Shown here: positions 1 through 7,509 of the stretch, one piece after another
Layout of the letters: every line of letters begins with the position of its first letter
Position numbering within the stretch: the first letter of the stretch is position 1
Source of the DNA: JBFAPK01 sp040676675
GTDB lineage: Bacteria; Actinomycetota; Actinomycetes; Mycobacteriales; Micromonosporaceae
Direction: 5' to 3'
NCBI RefSeq assembly: GCF_040676675.1
Contig: NZ_JBFAPK010000023.1
Coordinates: 1-64,000 of the forward strand
Length of the DNA: 64,000 nt
The notes under the pieces: model-generated
What the model saw: only the letters and a program-made list of their open reading frames with translations
Told to the model about the DNA's origin: nothing
Databases searched by the model: none
Position numbers and translations under genes: made by a program

Positions 1-214
1 GGACCGGGCGGCTCGGCTCCAGCACCGGAAAGTCCCGCGGCGGGGGGCGCCGCCGTACCCCGCGAAGCCCGTCAGGCTTGATGTCTTCGCGTGGCACGGC
101 GGGCCGGCCCCACTGAAGCGCGCCGCCCCGCACAGAGGGGGATGGTTGGGGGGAGCAGCTCAGGGGTGGCCCGGTCAGGGCTTGCCGCCCGGAATGCGGG
201 GTGCTGCGGCGGGG
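1..214. other. Left-edge stretch without a recognised gene
   Basis: I see no credible gene here; open frames in this stretch lack a ribosome binding site and resemble no family. It holds a short imperfect inverted repeat, CGCGAAG at 61-67 and CTTCGCG at 85-91, with a competing inner stem. This could be a terminator for a gene converging from the left or the end of the leftward gene beginning at 1198, but that is only a guess. Confidence 0.4.
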
Positions 215-1198
215 TCAGCCTGGTGGCAGGTGGAGTTGGTCGGGTGGGAAGTGGCCGGCGGGGATCTGGTCGCGTAGGGCGCGCCGGACCGCCTGCTGCA
301 CCGCGTGGTTGGCCGGGGTCGGTACGCCGTGCTCCCGGCCAAGCAGGACGATCTCGCCGTTGAGGTAGTCGGTCTCCACCGAGCCGGCGCCCCGGGCCAG
401 GCTCTGCCAGGTCGAGCCGCCGGCCCGCTCGTGGCCCCGTACCGGGTGCACGTCCACCCGGTGGCCCCGCTCGGCCGCCTCCTCCGCCTCGGAGGTGTGG
501 GCGATGCCGGCGGCGGCCAGGACGGCCATCCCCTCGTCCCGTACCCGGGCGGCGAGGTCCGGGGCGGCGCCCCGCCCGAACAGCGCCTCCACGCCGTTGC
601 CGAGGTTGCGCAGCAGCTTGCCGTACTTCCAGCGCATCACGTCGTCGCGGACGGGCGCGACGAAGCCGGCGCCGGCCAGCTCGGCGGCGATCTCCGCGGC
701 GGTACGGTCGCTGCCCGCCGGGTAACGCCCGATGTGCAGCAGGCCCGGGTGCGGGTGGCCGCTCGCGACGATCGAGCCCGGTTCGAGGTTGGTCGCGGGC
801 AGCCAGACGCAGACCGGGTGGACCCGGTCGAAGAGGCGCAGCGCGGCCCGCTCGTTGGCGACGCCGTTCTGGGCGGTCAGCAGCGGCAACCGCTCGCCGG
901 CCGTACCGCCGCCGTGCACCGGCACGTCCACCCAGGTGCGCAGCGCCGCCTCGGTGTCCTGCGACTTGACCGTCAACACCAGTACGGTGTCCGCCGGCAG
1001 GACCAGGTCCGCCGGGTCGCCGACGGCGGGGAGGCGGGCGGTGTACTCGTCCCGTGGGGTGGCCAACGTCAGGCCCCTGCTCCGCAACGCGGCGAGGTGG
1101 GCGCCGCGGGCCACCAGGGTCACGTCGTGTCCGGCCCGGCTGAGTCCCACGCCGATGGTGCCGCCGACCGCCCCGGCGCCGATGATCAAATATCGCAC
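215..1198 (-). CDS. Ketopantoate reductase family oxidoreductase (ApbA/PanE-like)
   Basis: A 327-residue protein, the usual size for this family, which reduces 2-oxo acids such as ketopantoate with NADPH in the cytoplasm. The N-terminus carries a Rossmann dinucleotide-binding motif, GAGAVGG at residues 7-13, after a beta strand (MRYLII). The C-terminal half is the helical ApbA_C substrate domain, including the segment KYGKLLRNLGN that holds the family's conserved lysine and asparagine. The start is GTG. The ECF sigma factor gene lies upstream on the same strand, 83 bp away. True PanE activity is not certain, because many actinobacterial paralogues act on other 2-oxo acids and no other pantothenate gene is nearby. 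Confidence 0.85.
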   Translation of the reverse strand: MRYLIIGAGAVGGTIGVGLSRAGHDVTLVARGAHLAALRSRGLTLATPRDEYTARLPAVGDPADLVLPADTVLVLTVKSQDTEAALRTWVDVPVHGGGTAGERLPLLTAQNGVANERAALRLFDRVHPVCVWLPATNLEPGSIVASGHPHPGLLHIGRYPAGSDRTAAEIAAELAGAGFVAPVRDDVMRWKYGKLLRNLGNGVEALFGRGAAPDLAARVRDEGMAVLAAAGIAHTSEAEEAAERGHRVDVHPVRGHERAGGSTWQSLARGAGSVETDYLNGEIVLLGREHGVPTPANHAVQQAVRRALRDQIPAGHFPPDQLHLPPG

Positions 1199-1281
1199 CG
1201 CACCATTCTGCTCCGGACGGATCCGCGCGGACCGGCCGTCCCCCGATCAGCCCGGCGACGCGGTCATCGCGCCTCCCCGGA

Positions 1282-2205
1282 TCAGCGGGGTGACGCGGTC
1301 ATCGGCGGCAGGTTCGTGAGCTTGGCCGGGTCGAGCTGGTCGTAGATGCGGGTGATCCGGCCCCCCGCGCTCGCGAAGGCCATGCTCACCCGGATCGTGG
1401 CGGCGCCGGTCACGACGTCGACCAGCAGGCCCGGGTCGCCGTTGACGAGCACCGGTTCGATGGCGAGGCGTATCGCCCGGCGGTGGACCTGCCGGAACAG
1501 ACCCAGGACGAGGCGGGCGACCTGCTGCGCGCCGACGACCGGCCGCCGGCCCGCGGGGAAGACCCCGCCGCCGTCGCCGGTCGCGCTGACGTCGGGAGCG
1601 AGTACGGCGAGCAGGGCCGCCAGGTCCCCGCCCTGGGCGGCCTGGACGAACGCGGCGACCAGGCGGCGCTGCTCGGCGGGGTCCGGTCGCTGCGACGGCG
1701 ACGCGCCCTGGTCGGTCACCGTCCGGCGGGCCCGGGAGGCGAGCTGGCGGGCGGCCTCGGTGGTGCCGCCGAGCAGGCGGCCGATCTCGGCGAACGGGAC
1801 GGCGAAGACGTCGTGCAGGACGAACGCCACCCGCTGCTCCGGGCTGAGCCGTTCCATCACCACGAGCAGGGCGTAGCTCACCTCGTCGCGGCGTACCGCC
1901 AGCTCCGCCGGGTCGGCGGTCGACCCGCTCTGGTCGGGCAGGCGGGAGACGTCCGGCTCGGGCAGCCACGTCCCGACGTACGCCTCCCGGCGTACCCGGG
2001 CGGAGCGCAGCAGGTCGAGGCAGAGCCGGGCGGTGACGGTGGTGAGCCAGCCCTGCGGGTCGTCGATGCCGGGGCGGGCGGCGGCGAAGCGCGGCCACAC
2101 CTCCTGCACCACGTCCTCGGCCTCCGTGCGGCTGCCCAGCAGGCGGTAGGCGACCGCGGTCAGGTACCGGCGGTGCGTCTCGAACTCGGCGGCCGGATCC
2201 GTCAT
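1282..2205 (-). CDS. ECF sigma factor with C-terminal SnoaL-like domain (ECF41/SigJ type)
   Basis: A 307-residue extracytoplasmic-function sigma factor. Region 2 covers about residues 10-75 (FETHRRYLTAVAYRLLGSR, then EDVVQEVW), region 4 about 115-165 (LSPEQRVAFVLHDVFAVPF, then EIGRLLGG), and the remaining 120 or so residues form a SnoaL/NTF2-like domain beginning near RRLVAAFVQAAQGGD. That fusion defines the ECF41 group, in which the C-terminal domain controls sigma activity without an anti-sigma factor. ECF41 genes often sit beside an oxidoreductase or decarboxylase; here the neighbour is a ketopantoate-reductase-like gene. A TACGGT -10-like hexamer (2212-2217) ends 6 bp before the ATG, suggesting a leaderless transcript. 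Confidence 0.93.
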   Translation of the reverse strand: MTDPAAEFETHRRYLTAVAYRLLGSRTEAEDVVQEVWPRFAAARPGIDDPQGWLTTVTARLCLDLLRSARVRREAYVGTWLPEPDVSRLPDQSGSTADPAELAVRRDEVSYALLVVMERLSPEQRVAFVLHDVFAVPFAEIGRLLGGTTEAARQLASRARRTVTDQGASPSQRPDPAEQRRLVAAFVQAAQGGDLAALLAVLAPDVSATGDGGGVFPAGRRPVVGAQQVARLVLGLFRQVHRRAIRLAIEPVLVNGDPGLLVDVVTGAATIRVSMAFASAGGRITRIYDQLDPAKLTNLPPMTASPR

Positions 2206-2239
2206 CCGTCGACCGTACGGCCGGACGTCCGGCCGGGGT

Positions 2240-2314
2240 CCACGGGGTGGCGGTGTTCACCGTTCCACGGGGTGGCGGTGTCCACCCCGCTACGGGGCGG
2301 CGGTGTCCACCCCG
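2240..2314. repeat. Three tandem copies of a 25-bp repeat
   Basis: Three adjacent 25-bp units begin at 2240, 2265 and 2290. Each contains the core ACGGGG(T/C)GGCGGTG and ends in CACC. The third unit encodes the last codons and stop of the membrane protein to its right (VDTAAP-stop), so the array looks like amplification of a gene end. It fills the gap upstream of the sigma factor gene and could affect its promoter. Confidence 0.85.
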
Positions 2315-3039
2315 AGGCCGGTCAGGAGTGGCCAGATGAGCTGCCCCGCGCCGAGGCCGAGCGCGAAGAGGTTGACGACCCAGAAGAGCCCCACCCAGAG
2401 CAGGGCCGGCACCCTCGTGACGCCCGCGAGCTGGTCCGCGTCCGACTCCGGCATCCGCCCGCGCTGCCGGAGGATCTGCAGCTCGCCCACGGGGCGTACG
2501 CCGCCGAAGAGCAGGAACCAGACCCCCGCGTACGCGAACGCGGCCTGCACCTGCGGCGTGGCGTACCAGGAGATGGCGAGGACCACGCCGGTGGTGACGA
2601 GGATCGAGAGCACGCCGTAGAAGTTCCGGATCATCACGAGCATGGCGAGCAGCAGCGCCACCGCCACCCAGAGCAGCAGGGTGATCCGGCCCGCGCCGAG
2701 CAGCCAGGCGCCGGCGAGCCCGATCAGCGACGGGGCGACATAGCCGGCGAGCAGCGTGAAGATCATGCCGGGGCCGCTCGGCCGGCCGGCCGACAGGGTG
2801 AGGCCGGAGGTGTCGGAGTGCAGCCGGATGCCGTGCAGCCGGCGCCCGGTCAGCACGGCGGCGAGGGCGTGACCCCCCTCGTGGGCGATCGTGATCGCGT
2901 TACGGCTGATCCGCCACGGCGTCCGGGTGAGCACCACGACGAGCGCCAGCACCGCGGTGATCAGGACGATCGCCGCGGGCGGATCCGGTTGCGCCCCGAA
3001 GAGCCGGTTCCAGAATTCGGTGAGCCCGTCGAACGACAT
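2290..3039 (-). CDS. M50B-like membrane zinc metallopeptidase
   Basis: A 249-residue polytopic membrane protein. The first membrane segment covers about residues 22-40, followed by HEGGH (HExxH) at residues 53-57, the zinc-binding motif of M50 site-2 proteases. About five more hydrophobic segments follow. This matches the actinobacterial 'M50 family' proteins that have one HExxH in the first loop and are related to the fungal/bacterial M50B-like group. No LDG/NxDPG second motif was recognised, so protease activity is uncertain. The ATG at 3039 was chosen because membrane sequence begins soon after it; longer upstream frame overlaps the next gene. The gene end coincides with the 25-bp tandem repeats. 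Confidence 0.85.
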   Translation of the reverse strand: MSFDGLTEFWNRLFGAQPDPPAAIVLITAVLALVVVLTRTPWRISRNAITIAHEGGHALAAVLTGRRLHGIRLHSDTSGLTLSAGRPSGPGMIFTLLAGYVAPSLIGLAGAWLLGAGRITLLLWVAVALLLAMLVMIRNFYGVLSILVTTGVVLAISWYATPQVQAAFAYAGVWFLLFGGVRPVGELQILRQRGRMPESDADQLAGVTRVPALLWVGLFWVVNLFALGLGAGQLIWPLLTGLGVDTAAP

Positions 3040-3095
3040 AGGGGGCGAGCGTAGCTCACTCGGAAGAACATTCACGATGGCGAGCGTGGCTGGGC

Positions 3096-3126
3096 TTGAC
3101 CTCAACCAAAGTTGTGGTCGCAGGCT
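3096..3126 (+). promoter_or_regulatory. MerR/SoxR-type promoter with a stretched spacer
   Basis: TTGACC (-35, 3096-3101) and CAGGCT (-10, 3121-3126) are 19 bp apart, the over-long spacing typical of promoters twisted open by MerR-family activators. An inverted repeat, GACCTCAA (3098-3105) and TTGTGGTC (3112-3119), lies within the spacer. The -10 ends 6 bp before the ATG of the next gene. No MerR gene is in the window. Confidence 0.65.
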
Positions 3127-3132
3127 GGGCGC

Positions 3133-3531
3133 ATGAAGATTTCGGAGCTGGAGCTGGCCTACCTCGCGAGCCAGCGCCTGGGCCGGCTCGCCACGCTCGC
3201 GCCCGACGGCTTTCCGCAGAACAATCCGGTCGGCTTCCGGTACAACCCCGGCCTGGGCACCATCGACATCGGCGGGTACCGGATGGGCGACAGCCGCAAG
3301 TTCGGCAACGTACGGGCCAACCCGAAGGTTTCGTTCGTGGTGGACGACATCGCCTCGCTGGACCCGTGGCGGGTGCGCGGGGTGGAGATCCGCGGGGTGG
3401 CGGAGGCGCTCACCGAACAGGACCCGCTCCGGCCGGGGATGAGCGGCGAGATCATCCGGATCCACCCGCGCCGGGTCCGGTCCTGGGGGCTGGACGCACC
3501 GGTGCCGTCCCCCGAGCAGAGGGAGCGGTAG
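3133..3531 (+). CDS. PPOX-class (F420/flavin-dependent) oxidoreductase family protein
   Basis: A 132-residue split-barrel protein of the pyridoxamine-5'-phosphate-oxidase superfamily. The order is an N-terminal helix (ELELAYLASQRLGRLATL), the strand DGFPQNNPVGFRYN, a central segment IDIGGYRMGDSRKFGNVRANPKV cut here only by description of its start and end, and a C-terminal barrel strand ending in IHPRRVRSWGLD. This resembles actinobacterial F420-dependent 'PPOX class' enzymes that reduce small substrates; the exact substrate cannot be told. ATG at 3133 fits the family N-terminus and the leaderless promoter just upstream. The quinone-reductase-like gene starts 4 bp after the stop, so the two form an operon probably induced through a MerR-type activator. 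Confidence 0.85.
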   Translation: MKISELELAYLASQRLGRLATLAPDGFPQNNPVGFRYNPGLGTIDIGGYRMGDSRKFGNVRANPKVSFVVDDIASLDPWRVRGVEIRGVAEALTEQDPLRPGMSGEIIRIHPRRVRSWGLDAPVPSPEQRER

Positions 3532-3535
3532 CGGG

Positions 3536-4498
3536 ATGCGTGCGGTGTGGTGGAGGCGGGCCGGCGGGCCCGAGGTGCTCGTCGAAGGCGAGGCGCCGGA
3601 CCCGCGCCCGGAGGCCGGAGAGGTGCTGATCCGGGTCGCGGTGGCCGGGGTGACCTTCGTCGAGACGCAGGTCCGGGCCGGGCGCGCCCCCTGGCCCGTC
3701 CCACCCCCGCCCGGCATCCTCGGCAACGGGGTGGGCGGCACGATCGCCGCCGTCGGCGACCGGGTGGATCCGGCGCTGGTCGGAAGGCTCGTCGTGAGCA
3801 GCCTCCGCGGCCGGGGCGGGTACGCCGAACTGGCCGTGGCCGCCGCCGACGGTGTGCATCCGGTACCGGAGGGGCTCAGCCTGACCGACGCGGTGGCGCT
3901 GCTCGCCGACGGGCGTACCGCGCTCGGCCTGCACCGGTTGGCGGCCCCGGCGCCCGGGGAGTCGGTGCTGGTCGAGGCGGCCGCCGGCGGGGTCGGCAGC
4001 CTGTTGGTGCAGTTGGCCAGCGCGGCCGGCGCCCGGGTGATCGCCGCCGCCTCCGGCGCGTCCAAGCTCGAACTGGCCCGCTCGCTCGGCGCGACCGCGA
4101 CCGTCGACTACACGGCGCCGGGCTGGCCGGACCGTCTCGCGGCGGAGGCGCCGGCGGGGCTCGACGTCGCCTTCGACGGTGTGGGCGGCGAGACCGGTCG
4201 TACCGTCTTCGAGGCGGTGGCCCGCGGCGGCCGCTTCCTGCCGCACGGCCTCGCGAGCGGCAGCATGACCGAGACCGGCGACGCCGAGGTCCGGGGCGTG
4301 CGGGTGATCGGGATGGCGGACTTCGGCTCCCAGGGCCTGTCGCCGCACGAGTTGGCCGCGGCGGCCCTGACCGAGGCGGCGGCCGGGCGGCTCCGGCCGG
4401 TGATCGGCCAGACCTACCCGCTGGCCGAGGCCGCCCGGGCGCACGCCACGATCGAGGCCCGTCAGACGATCGGGAAGACCCTGCTGCTCGTCGAGTGA
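3536..4498 (+). CDS. Zinc-independent MDR-family quinone oxidoreductase
   Basis: A 320-residue medium-chain dehydrogenase/reductase of the quinone-oxidoreductase (zeta-crystallin) branch. The N-terminal GroES-like half has GNGVGGTIAAVGDRV; the cofactor half has AAAGGVGSLLVQLA near residue 150, which binds NADPH. The zinc-ligand cysteines of alcohol dehydrogenases are absent, as expected for this branch. It likely carries out one- or two-electron reduction of quinones or enones in the cytoplasm. It lies 4 bp downstream of the PPOX gene and shares its MerR/SoxR-like promoter, consistent with a redox or xenobiotic response. Confidence 0.88.
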   Translation: MRAVWWRRAGGPEVLVEGEAPDPRPEAGEVLIRVAVAGVTFVETQVRAGRAPWPVPPPPGILGNGVGGTIAAVGDRVDPALVGRLVVSSLRGRGGYAELAVAAADGVHPVPEGLSLTDAVALLADGRTALGLHRLAAPAPGESVLVEAAAGGVGSLLVQLASAAGARVIAAASGASKLELARSLGATATVDYTAPGWPDRLAAEAPAGLDVAFDGVGGETGRTVFEAVARGGRFLPHGLASGSMTETGDAEVRGVRVIGMADFGSQGLSPHELAAAALTEAAAGRLRPVIGQTYPLAEAARAHATIEARQTIGKTLLLVE

Positions 4499-4624
4499 TC
4501 GGTCCGGGCTGGCGGTACCAGGTTTTCACGCTCCGTTGGTGAAGAAATCTTTAAACAGTCTTGCGATCATCGATATTTACCTTCAAAGATGAATCCCAAT
4601 GCTTCGTCAGCCTTGGGAGGGACG

Positions 4625-5398
4625 ATGAACAGCAACGGAGCGGACCCCGAGCGCAGATCGCGGCGCGTACGGCGGCTGGTGGCCACCGCCGTGGCCATCG
4701 CCGCCACCGCCGGCACGGTGGTGGGCGTGACCGCCGGTACGGCGCAGGCCGCCACCACGGCCGGCGTCGACGTCTCGCACTACCAGGGTTCGATCAACTG
4801 GACCAGCGTGCGGAACAGCGGCATCGAGTTCGCCTACATCAAGGCCACCGAGAGCACGAACTACAAGGACCCGCAGTTCAACACCAACTACGTGGCCGCC
4901 TACAACGCCGGCGTCATCCGCGGGGCCTACCACTTCGCCCGGCCGAACGCCTCCTCCGGTGCCGTACAGGCCAACTACCTCGCCAGCAACGGCGGCGCCT
5001 GGTCCGCCGACAGCCGTACCCTGCCGGCGGCCGTCGACCTGGAGAACAACCCCAGCGGCGCCCAGTGCTACGGCCTCAGCCAGACCGCGATGCGTAACTG
5101 GATCGCCGACTTCCTGAACACGTACCGCTCCCGCACCGGCCGGTACGCGGTCATCTACACCACGACGAACTGGTGGAACACCTGCACCGGCAGCTACACC
5201 GGCTTCTGGGCCAACCACCCGCTCTGGCTCGCCCGCTGGGCCAGCGCGCCCGGCACCCTCCCGGCCGGCGCGCCGGTCTGGAGCTTCTGGCAGTACACCA
5301 GCACCGGCGCCGTCTCCGGCATCGCCGGCAACGTCGACCGCGACTACTGGAACGGCAGCCGCGACCGCCTGGTCGCGCTCGCGAACAACACCGCTTGA
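4625..5398 (+). CDS. Secreted GH25 lysozyme (muramidase)
   Basis: A 257-residue secreted glycoside hydrolase of family 25, which cleaves the MurNAc-GlcNAc bond of peptidoglycan. The start ATG at 4625 follows a GGGAGGG ribosome binding site. A signal peptide with an arginine-rich n-region and Ala/Val core ends near AQA (about residues 38-42). The catalytic domain opens with GVDVSHYQG and contains AVDLEN, providing the acidic catalytic residues, then WSFWQYTSTG near the end. There is no separate cell-wall-binding domain. It is monocistronic; the 126-bp upstream gap is unusually A+T rich (for example TCTTTAAACAG) and probably holds its promoter. Confidence 0.93.
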   Translation: MNSNGADPERRSRRVRRLVATAVAIAATAGTVVGVTAGTAQAATTAGVDVSHYQGSINWTSVRNSGIEFAYIKATESTNYKDPQFNTNYVAAYNAGVIRGAYHFARPNASSGAVQANYLASNGGAWSADSRTLPAAVDLENNPSGAQCYGLSQTAMRNWIADFLNTYRSRTGRYAVIYTTTNWWNTCTGSYTGFWANHPLWLARWASAPGTLPAGAPVWSFWQYTSTGAVSGIAGNVDRDYWNGSRDRLVALANNTA

Positions 5399-5540
5399 CA
5401 TCCTCTTCGAAGCTGCGCCCTCGCCTGGGAATTCGTGGGAGGACAGACAGACTCAGCGGCAGCGGGATCGGCTATCGCCATCCGGTCGATGGCTGGTCCC
5501 GCCGCCGCTGACGCCGTCCTGTGGTTCGCCGTCCTGTGGT

Positions 5541-5816
5541 TCACGCCCTCCGACGCGGACCCGCCGTCACCGGCACCCGCATGGCGAACGAATTACGTGG
5601 GGCGAGCGAAGCCCTGGCGGGGGCGGTCTGCCTTTCGGATACGCCGCGCCGCAGCGCGAGCAACGTACCCGCCGCAGCGACGGCCACGGTCACGACACTC
5701 GCGAGCGCGACCAACGCGACCATGCCCAGATGCGCCACGAACAGTGCCGCGTCGCCAATGGCGACGAGCATCCACAGCGCCACACTCGGCTTCGCCGCAC
5801 GTCGGCGGTAACTCAT
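5541..5816 (-). CDS. Small two-helix membrane protein of unknown function
   Basis: A 91-residue protein not assigned to a family. It has two hydrophobic segments, about residues 11-33 and 34-56, with a basic start (MSYRRRAAK) and a polar, arginine-rich tail. An excellent ribosome binding site, AAGGAGG, lies 7 bp before the ATG, which is the main reason to call it. It starts the leftward accessory island next to the DUF4926 gene. Its role cannot be inferred. Confidence 0.65.
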   Translation of the reverse strand: MSYRRRAAKPSVALWMLVAIGDAALFVAHLGMVALVALASVVTVAVAAAGTLLALRRGVSERQTAPARASLAPRNSFAMRVPVTAGPRRRA

Positions 5817-5988
5817 CGTCGTACCTCCTTCCGTCGTGCCATCGTTCGTACCCAGCCAGGACAGAGTTCACGCATCCCGACGGCAACGAGCCTGCACACT
5901 CGTCACGCCAGGAACGGGCTCACGTGATGACTCCGAACGGCGACGATGCCCGCCCGCCACGGCGCGGATGCCCGCGAGCGGACAGCCC

Positions 5989-6177
5989 TCACAGTTGCCG
6001 CAACTGCTCGGGGCGCACGGCAGCCGTCGCGATGGTCTCCCCGTCCTCGTCGACGAACTCCACCTCGTAGGCCCGCCTCGGCTGATCGAAGACGTGCACG
6101 ATCGTCCCGACGCTCCCGGCAGGAAGCCCTTCGTCGGGCAGTCCTACCGTCAGCGCGACCATGTCGAACAAGTTCAT
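5989..6177 (-). CDS. DUF4926-like small protein
   Basis: A 62-residue acidic protein resembling DUF4926: LFDMVALTVGLPDEGLPAG, then GSVGTIVHVFDQPRRAYEVE and FVDEDGETIA. Such proteins form a small SH3-like beta barrel and are frequent in accessory islands, sometimes beside toxin or nuclease-associated genes; their function is unknown. The ribosome binding site is weak. It lies in the lower-GC island together with the zinc-ribbon protein and the WXG locus. Confidence 0.75.
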   Translation of the reverse strand: MNLFDMVALTVGLPDEGLPAGSVGTIVHVFDQPRRAYEVEFVDEDGETIATAAVRPEQLRQL

Positions 6178-6348
6178 CGGTCAGCCATTCTTGGGCGGAA
6201 AACAACCGTGACCATTCCGGCCTGTTTGGACGCCCAGTCCTCCGGACCATCTAGCTCGGCGGCCCGCCGCCAAGAAACCAGCACCAGGACGCCCGAAGTC
6301 CTGTGGACGCATGGAGGACCGGCCGCGATCAGGTCCTACTATCCGCGC

Positions 6349-6678
6349 CTACAAGACCGCCGAATCGCCAGCGACGTCCTCGTTCGGCTCAGGCGGGATG
6401 ATCCGATAGTTCGGGATGAGCAGCCTGCGTTCCTCGGCAGGCAAACCCGGTGGAATCATCGGCACCCCTACGGGCGCCCGAGTACGAGATATCAGGATTC
6501 CGTTCAAGCAACTGTCGCACCAGACCGAGGCGTACGCCACCCGATCCTGGTCGTCACCCGTGAAGGAAACCCTCACAAAACCGTCACCGCAGCTGGGGCA
6601 AACAACCACACTCCGCGCCGGAAGTGCCCGATAGACCTGCTCGTACGCATCGACCCACGCCTCCCAGAGACTCGCCAC
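6349..6678 (-). CDS. Zinc-ribbon-containing small protein, unknown function
   Basis: A 109-residue protein with a likely zinc ribbon formed by CPSC (Cys27, Cys30) and CDSC (Cys54, Cys57) around a short beta hairpin. The C-terminus is proline-rich (IPPEPNEDVAGD). The GTG start is supported by GGGAGG 7 bp upstream. Lower GC than most of the window suggests acquired DNA. It follows the EF-Tu-II-like genes on the same strand; it may be an adaptor or immunity-type protein of that island, but there is no direct evidence. Confidence 0.65.
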   Translation of the reverse strand: MASLWEAWVDAYEQVYRALPARSVVVCPSCGDGFVRVSFTGDDQDRVAYASVWCDSCLNGILISRTRAPVGVPMIPPGLPAEERRLLIPNYRIIPPEPNEDVAGDSAVL

Positions 6679-6719
6679 GGACTCACCTCCCTTCAGCCTC
6701 GCGGCGGCTCAAGAGATGA

Positions 6720-6929
6720 TCACCTTGGGGCGGCAGTTATGGAGCTACCAACCTCGATGCGGCCCGACAGACTGCCGTCGACGCCGATAGTGGCCACGCC
6801 GGGCGGCCCGTGCAGCTCGACGGTCCGGACGACGGTTCGGATCTCCAACCCACCCCCGGTTCGTACCGCGATCTCGTCGCCGACGCGCAGGTCAGCCCCT
6901 TCGAGCCGCCCTGGGAACCAGCACCAGCT
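6720..6929 (-). pseudogene. Decayed copy of the EF-Tu-domain-II-like gene at 7510-7779
   Basis: About 200 bp here match 7510-7720 closely. The encoded end GVATIGVDGSLS and SSITA is the same. Compared with the intact copy there is a one-base insertion near 6908 (CCCAGGGCGG against TCCGGGCGG on the coding strand) and the first third of the gene is missing, so no continuous reading frame with a start exists. It abuts the stop of the gene at 6930. Confidence 0.8.
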
Positions 6930-7202
6930 CTAGCCAAATGGGACGGTCTCTTCCCGCCAGACCCTACCCGGGATGGCGCATCCGGCGTCTTCCCGGGCGA
7001 CGACGAGAACAACTTGACCGGTACGTCGAGTCTTCGGAGTAGGAAAGTCGACTCCCAAAATGCGTATAGGCTGATACGTTTCCTCGTCCATCAGAGATGA
7101 CACTCCGACGATTTCGCCACTGAGCACCGCGCCACAGGCAAGTAGACCACCGCGAGCGGGGATATCGAACACCTTGTCAACTCTGAATCTGACAGGCGTC
7201 AT
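6930..7202 (-). CDS. Stand-alone EF-Tu domain-II-like beta-barrel protein
   Basis: A 90-residue protein whose layout resembles translation-factor domain II: FRVDKVFDIPARGGLLACG matches the EF-Tu pattern of a 'VF.I.GRG..V.G' strand pair, and the end RRTGQVVLVVAREDA and GRVW matches the closing 'G..V.L...' and 'G.V' strands. There is no GTPase domain. TAGGAG precedes the ATG by 6-7 bp. It follows the remnant of a WXG-metallopeptidase toxin, in the position where an immunity gene would be expected. Assignment to the barrel fold is by eye; an immunity role is inference. Confidence 0.6.
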   Translation of the reverse strand: MTPVRFRVDKVFDIPARGGLLACGAVLSGEIVGVSSLMDEETYQPIRILGVDFPTPKTRRTGQVVLVVAREDAGCAIPGRVWREETVPFG

Positions 7203-7242
7203 TTGTGTCTCCTAAGCGTTCGAGAGCGTCGGTCTCCACTCG

Positions 7243-7428
7243 CTACGCCTCGTCCTCAAGCGCGGCAAGCGGACGCCGCAGGTGCTCGCCGGCACGCTGC
7301 TGCAGCACATGGTCGTACTCGCGCGCGATGGTCGCCGCGAGGACCTCCTCGTCTGCAAAGCTCGCCGGTCCGGAATCGGAGTGTGACCGAACCAACGCGT
7401 CCGCCGAGACCTCAACGCCACGAGCCAT
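7243..7428 (-). pseudogene. Collapsed remnant of a WXG/metallopeptidase toxin
   Basis: The frame starts like the EspC-like protein at 8978-9295 (MARGVEVSADALV against MARGVAVPADALV) and after about 16 codons switches to the C-terminal metallopeptidase tip of the protein at 7776-8981 (FADEEVLAATIAREYDHV against FQDEETLVRTIAHERVHV). An internal deletion of about 1.3 kb therefore joined the first gene's start to the second gene's end. The zinc motif HExxH has become REYDH, and a stop follows EDEA where the intact protein continues. It is non-functional as a peptidase. Confidence 0.8.
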
Positions 7429-7434
7429 GCCGGC

Positions 7435-7505
7435 CCGATCCTTGAGCCGACCCAGGCTAGTAAAGTCCCGTCACCCGCCGCAGGCCCACGCTCGCACCGC
7501 GGGAT
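7435..7505. repeat. Duplicate of the upstream region of the WXG locus (copy 1)
   Basis: This stretch is a diverged copy of 9338-9412: both contain CCGATCC, a CTAGT/CTAGTAAAG segment, CGTCACCCGCCGC and CCACGCTCGCAC in the same order. It marks the 5' boundary of the tandem duplication that produced the toxin remnant. Confidence 0.75.
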
Positions 7506-7509
7506 CGAA

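Noticed and set aside
6178..6348. Possible extra small gene between the DUF4926 and zinc-ribbon genes
   Set aside because: Open frames on either strand lack ribosome sites and family resemblance.
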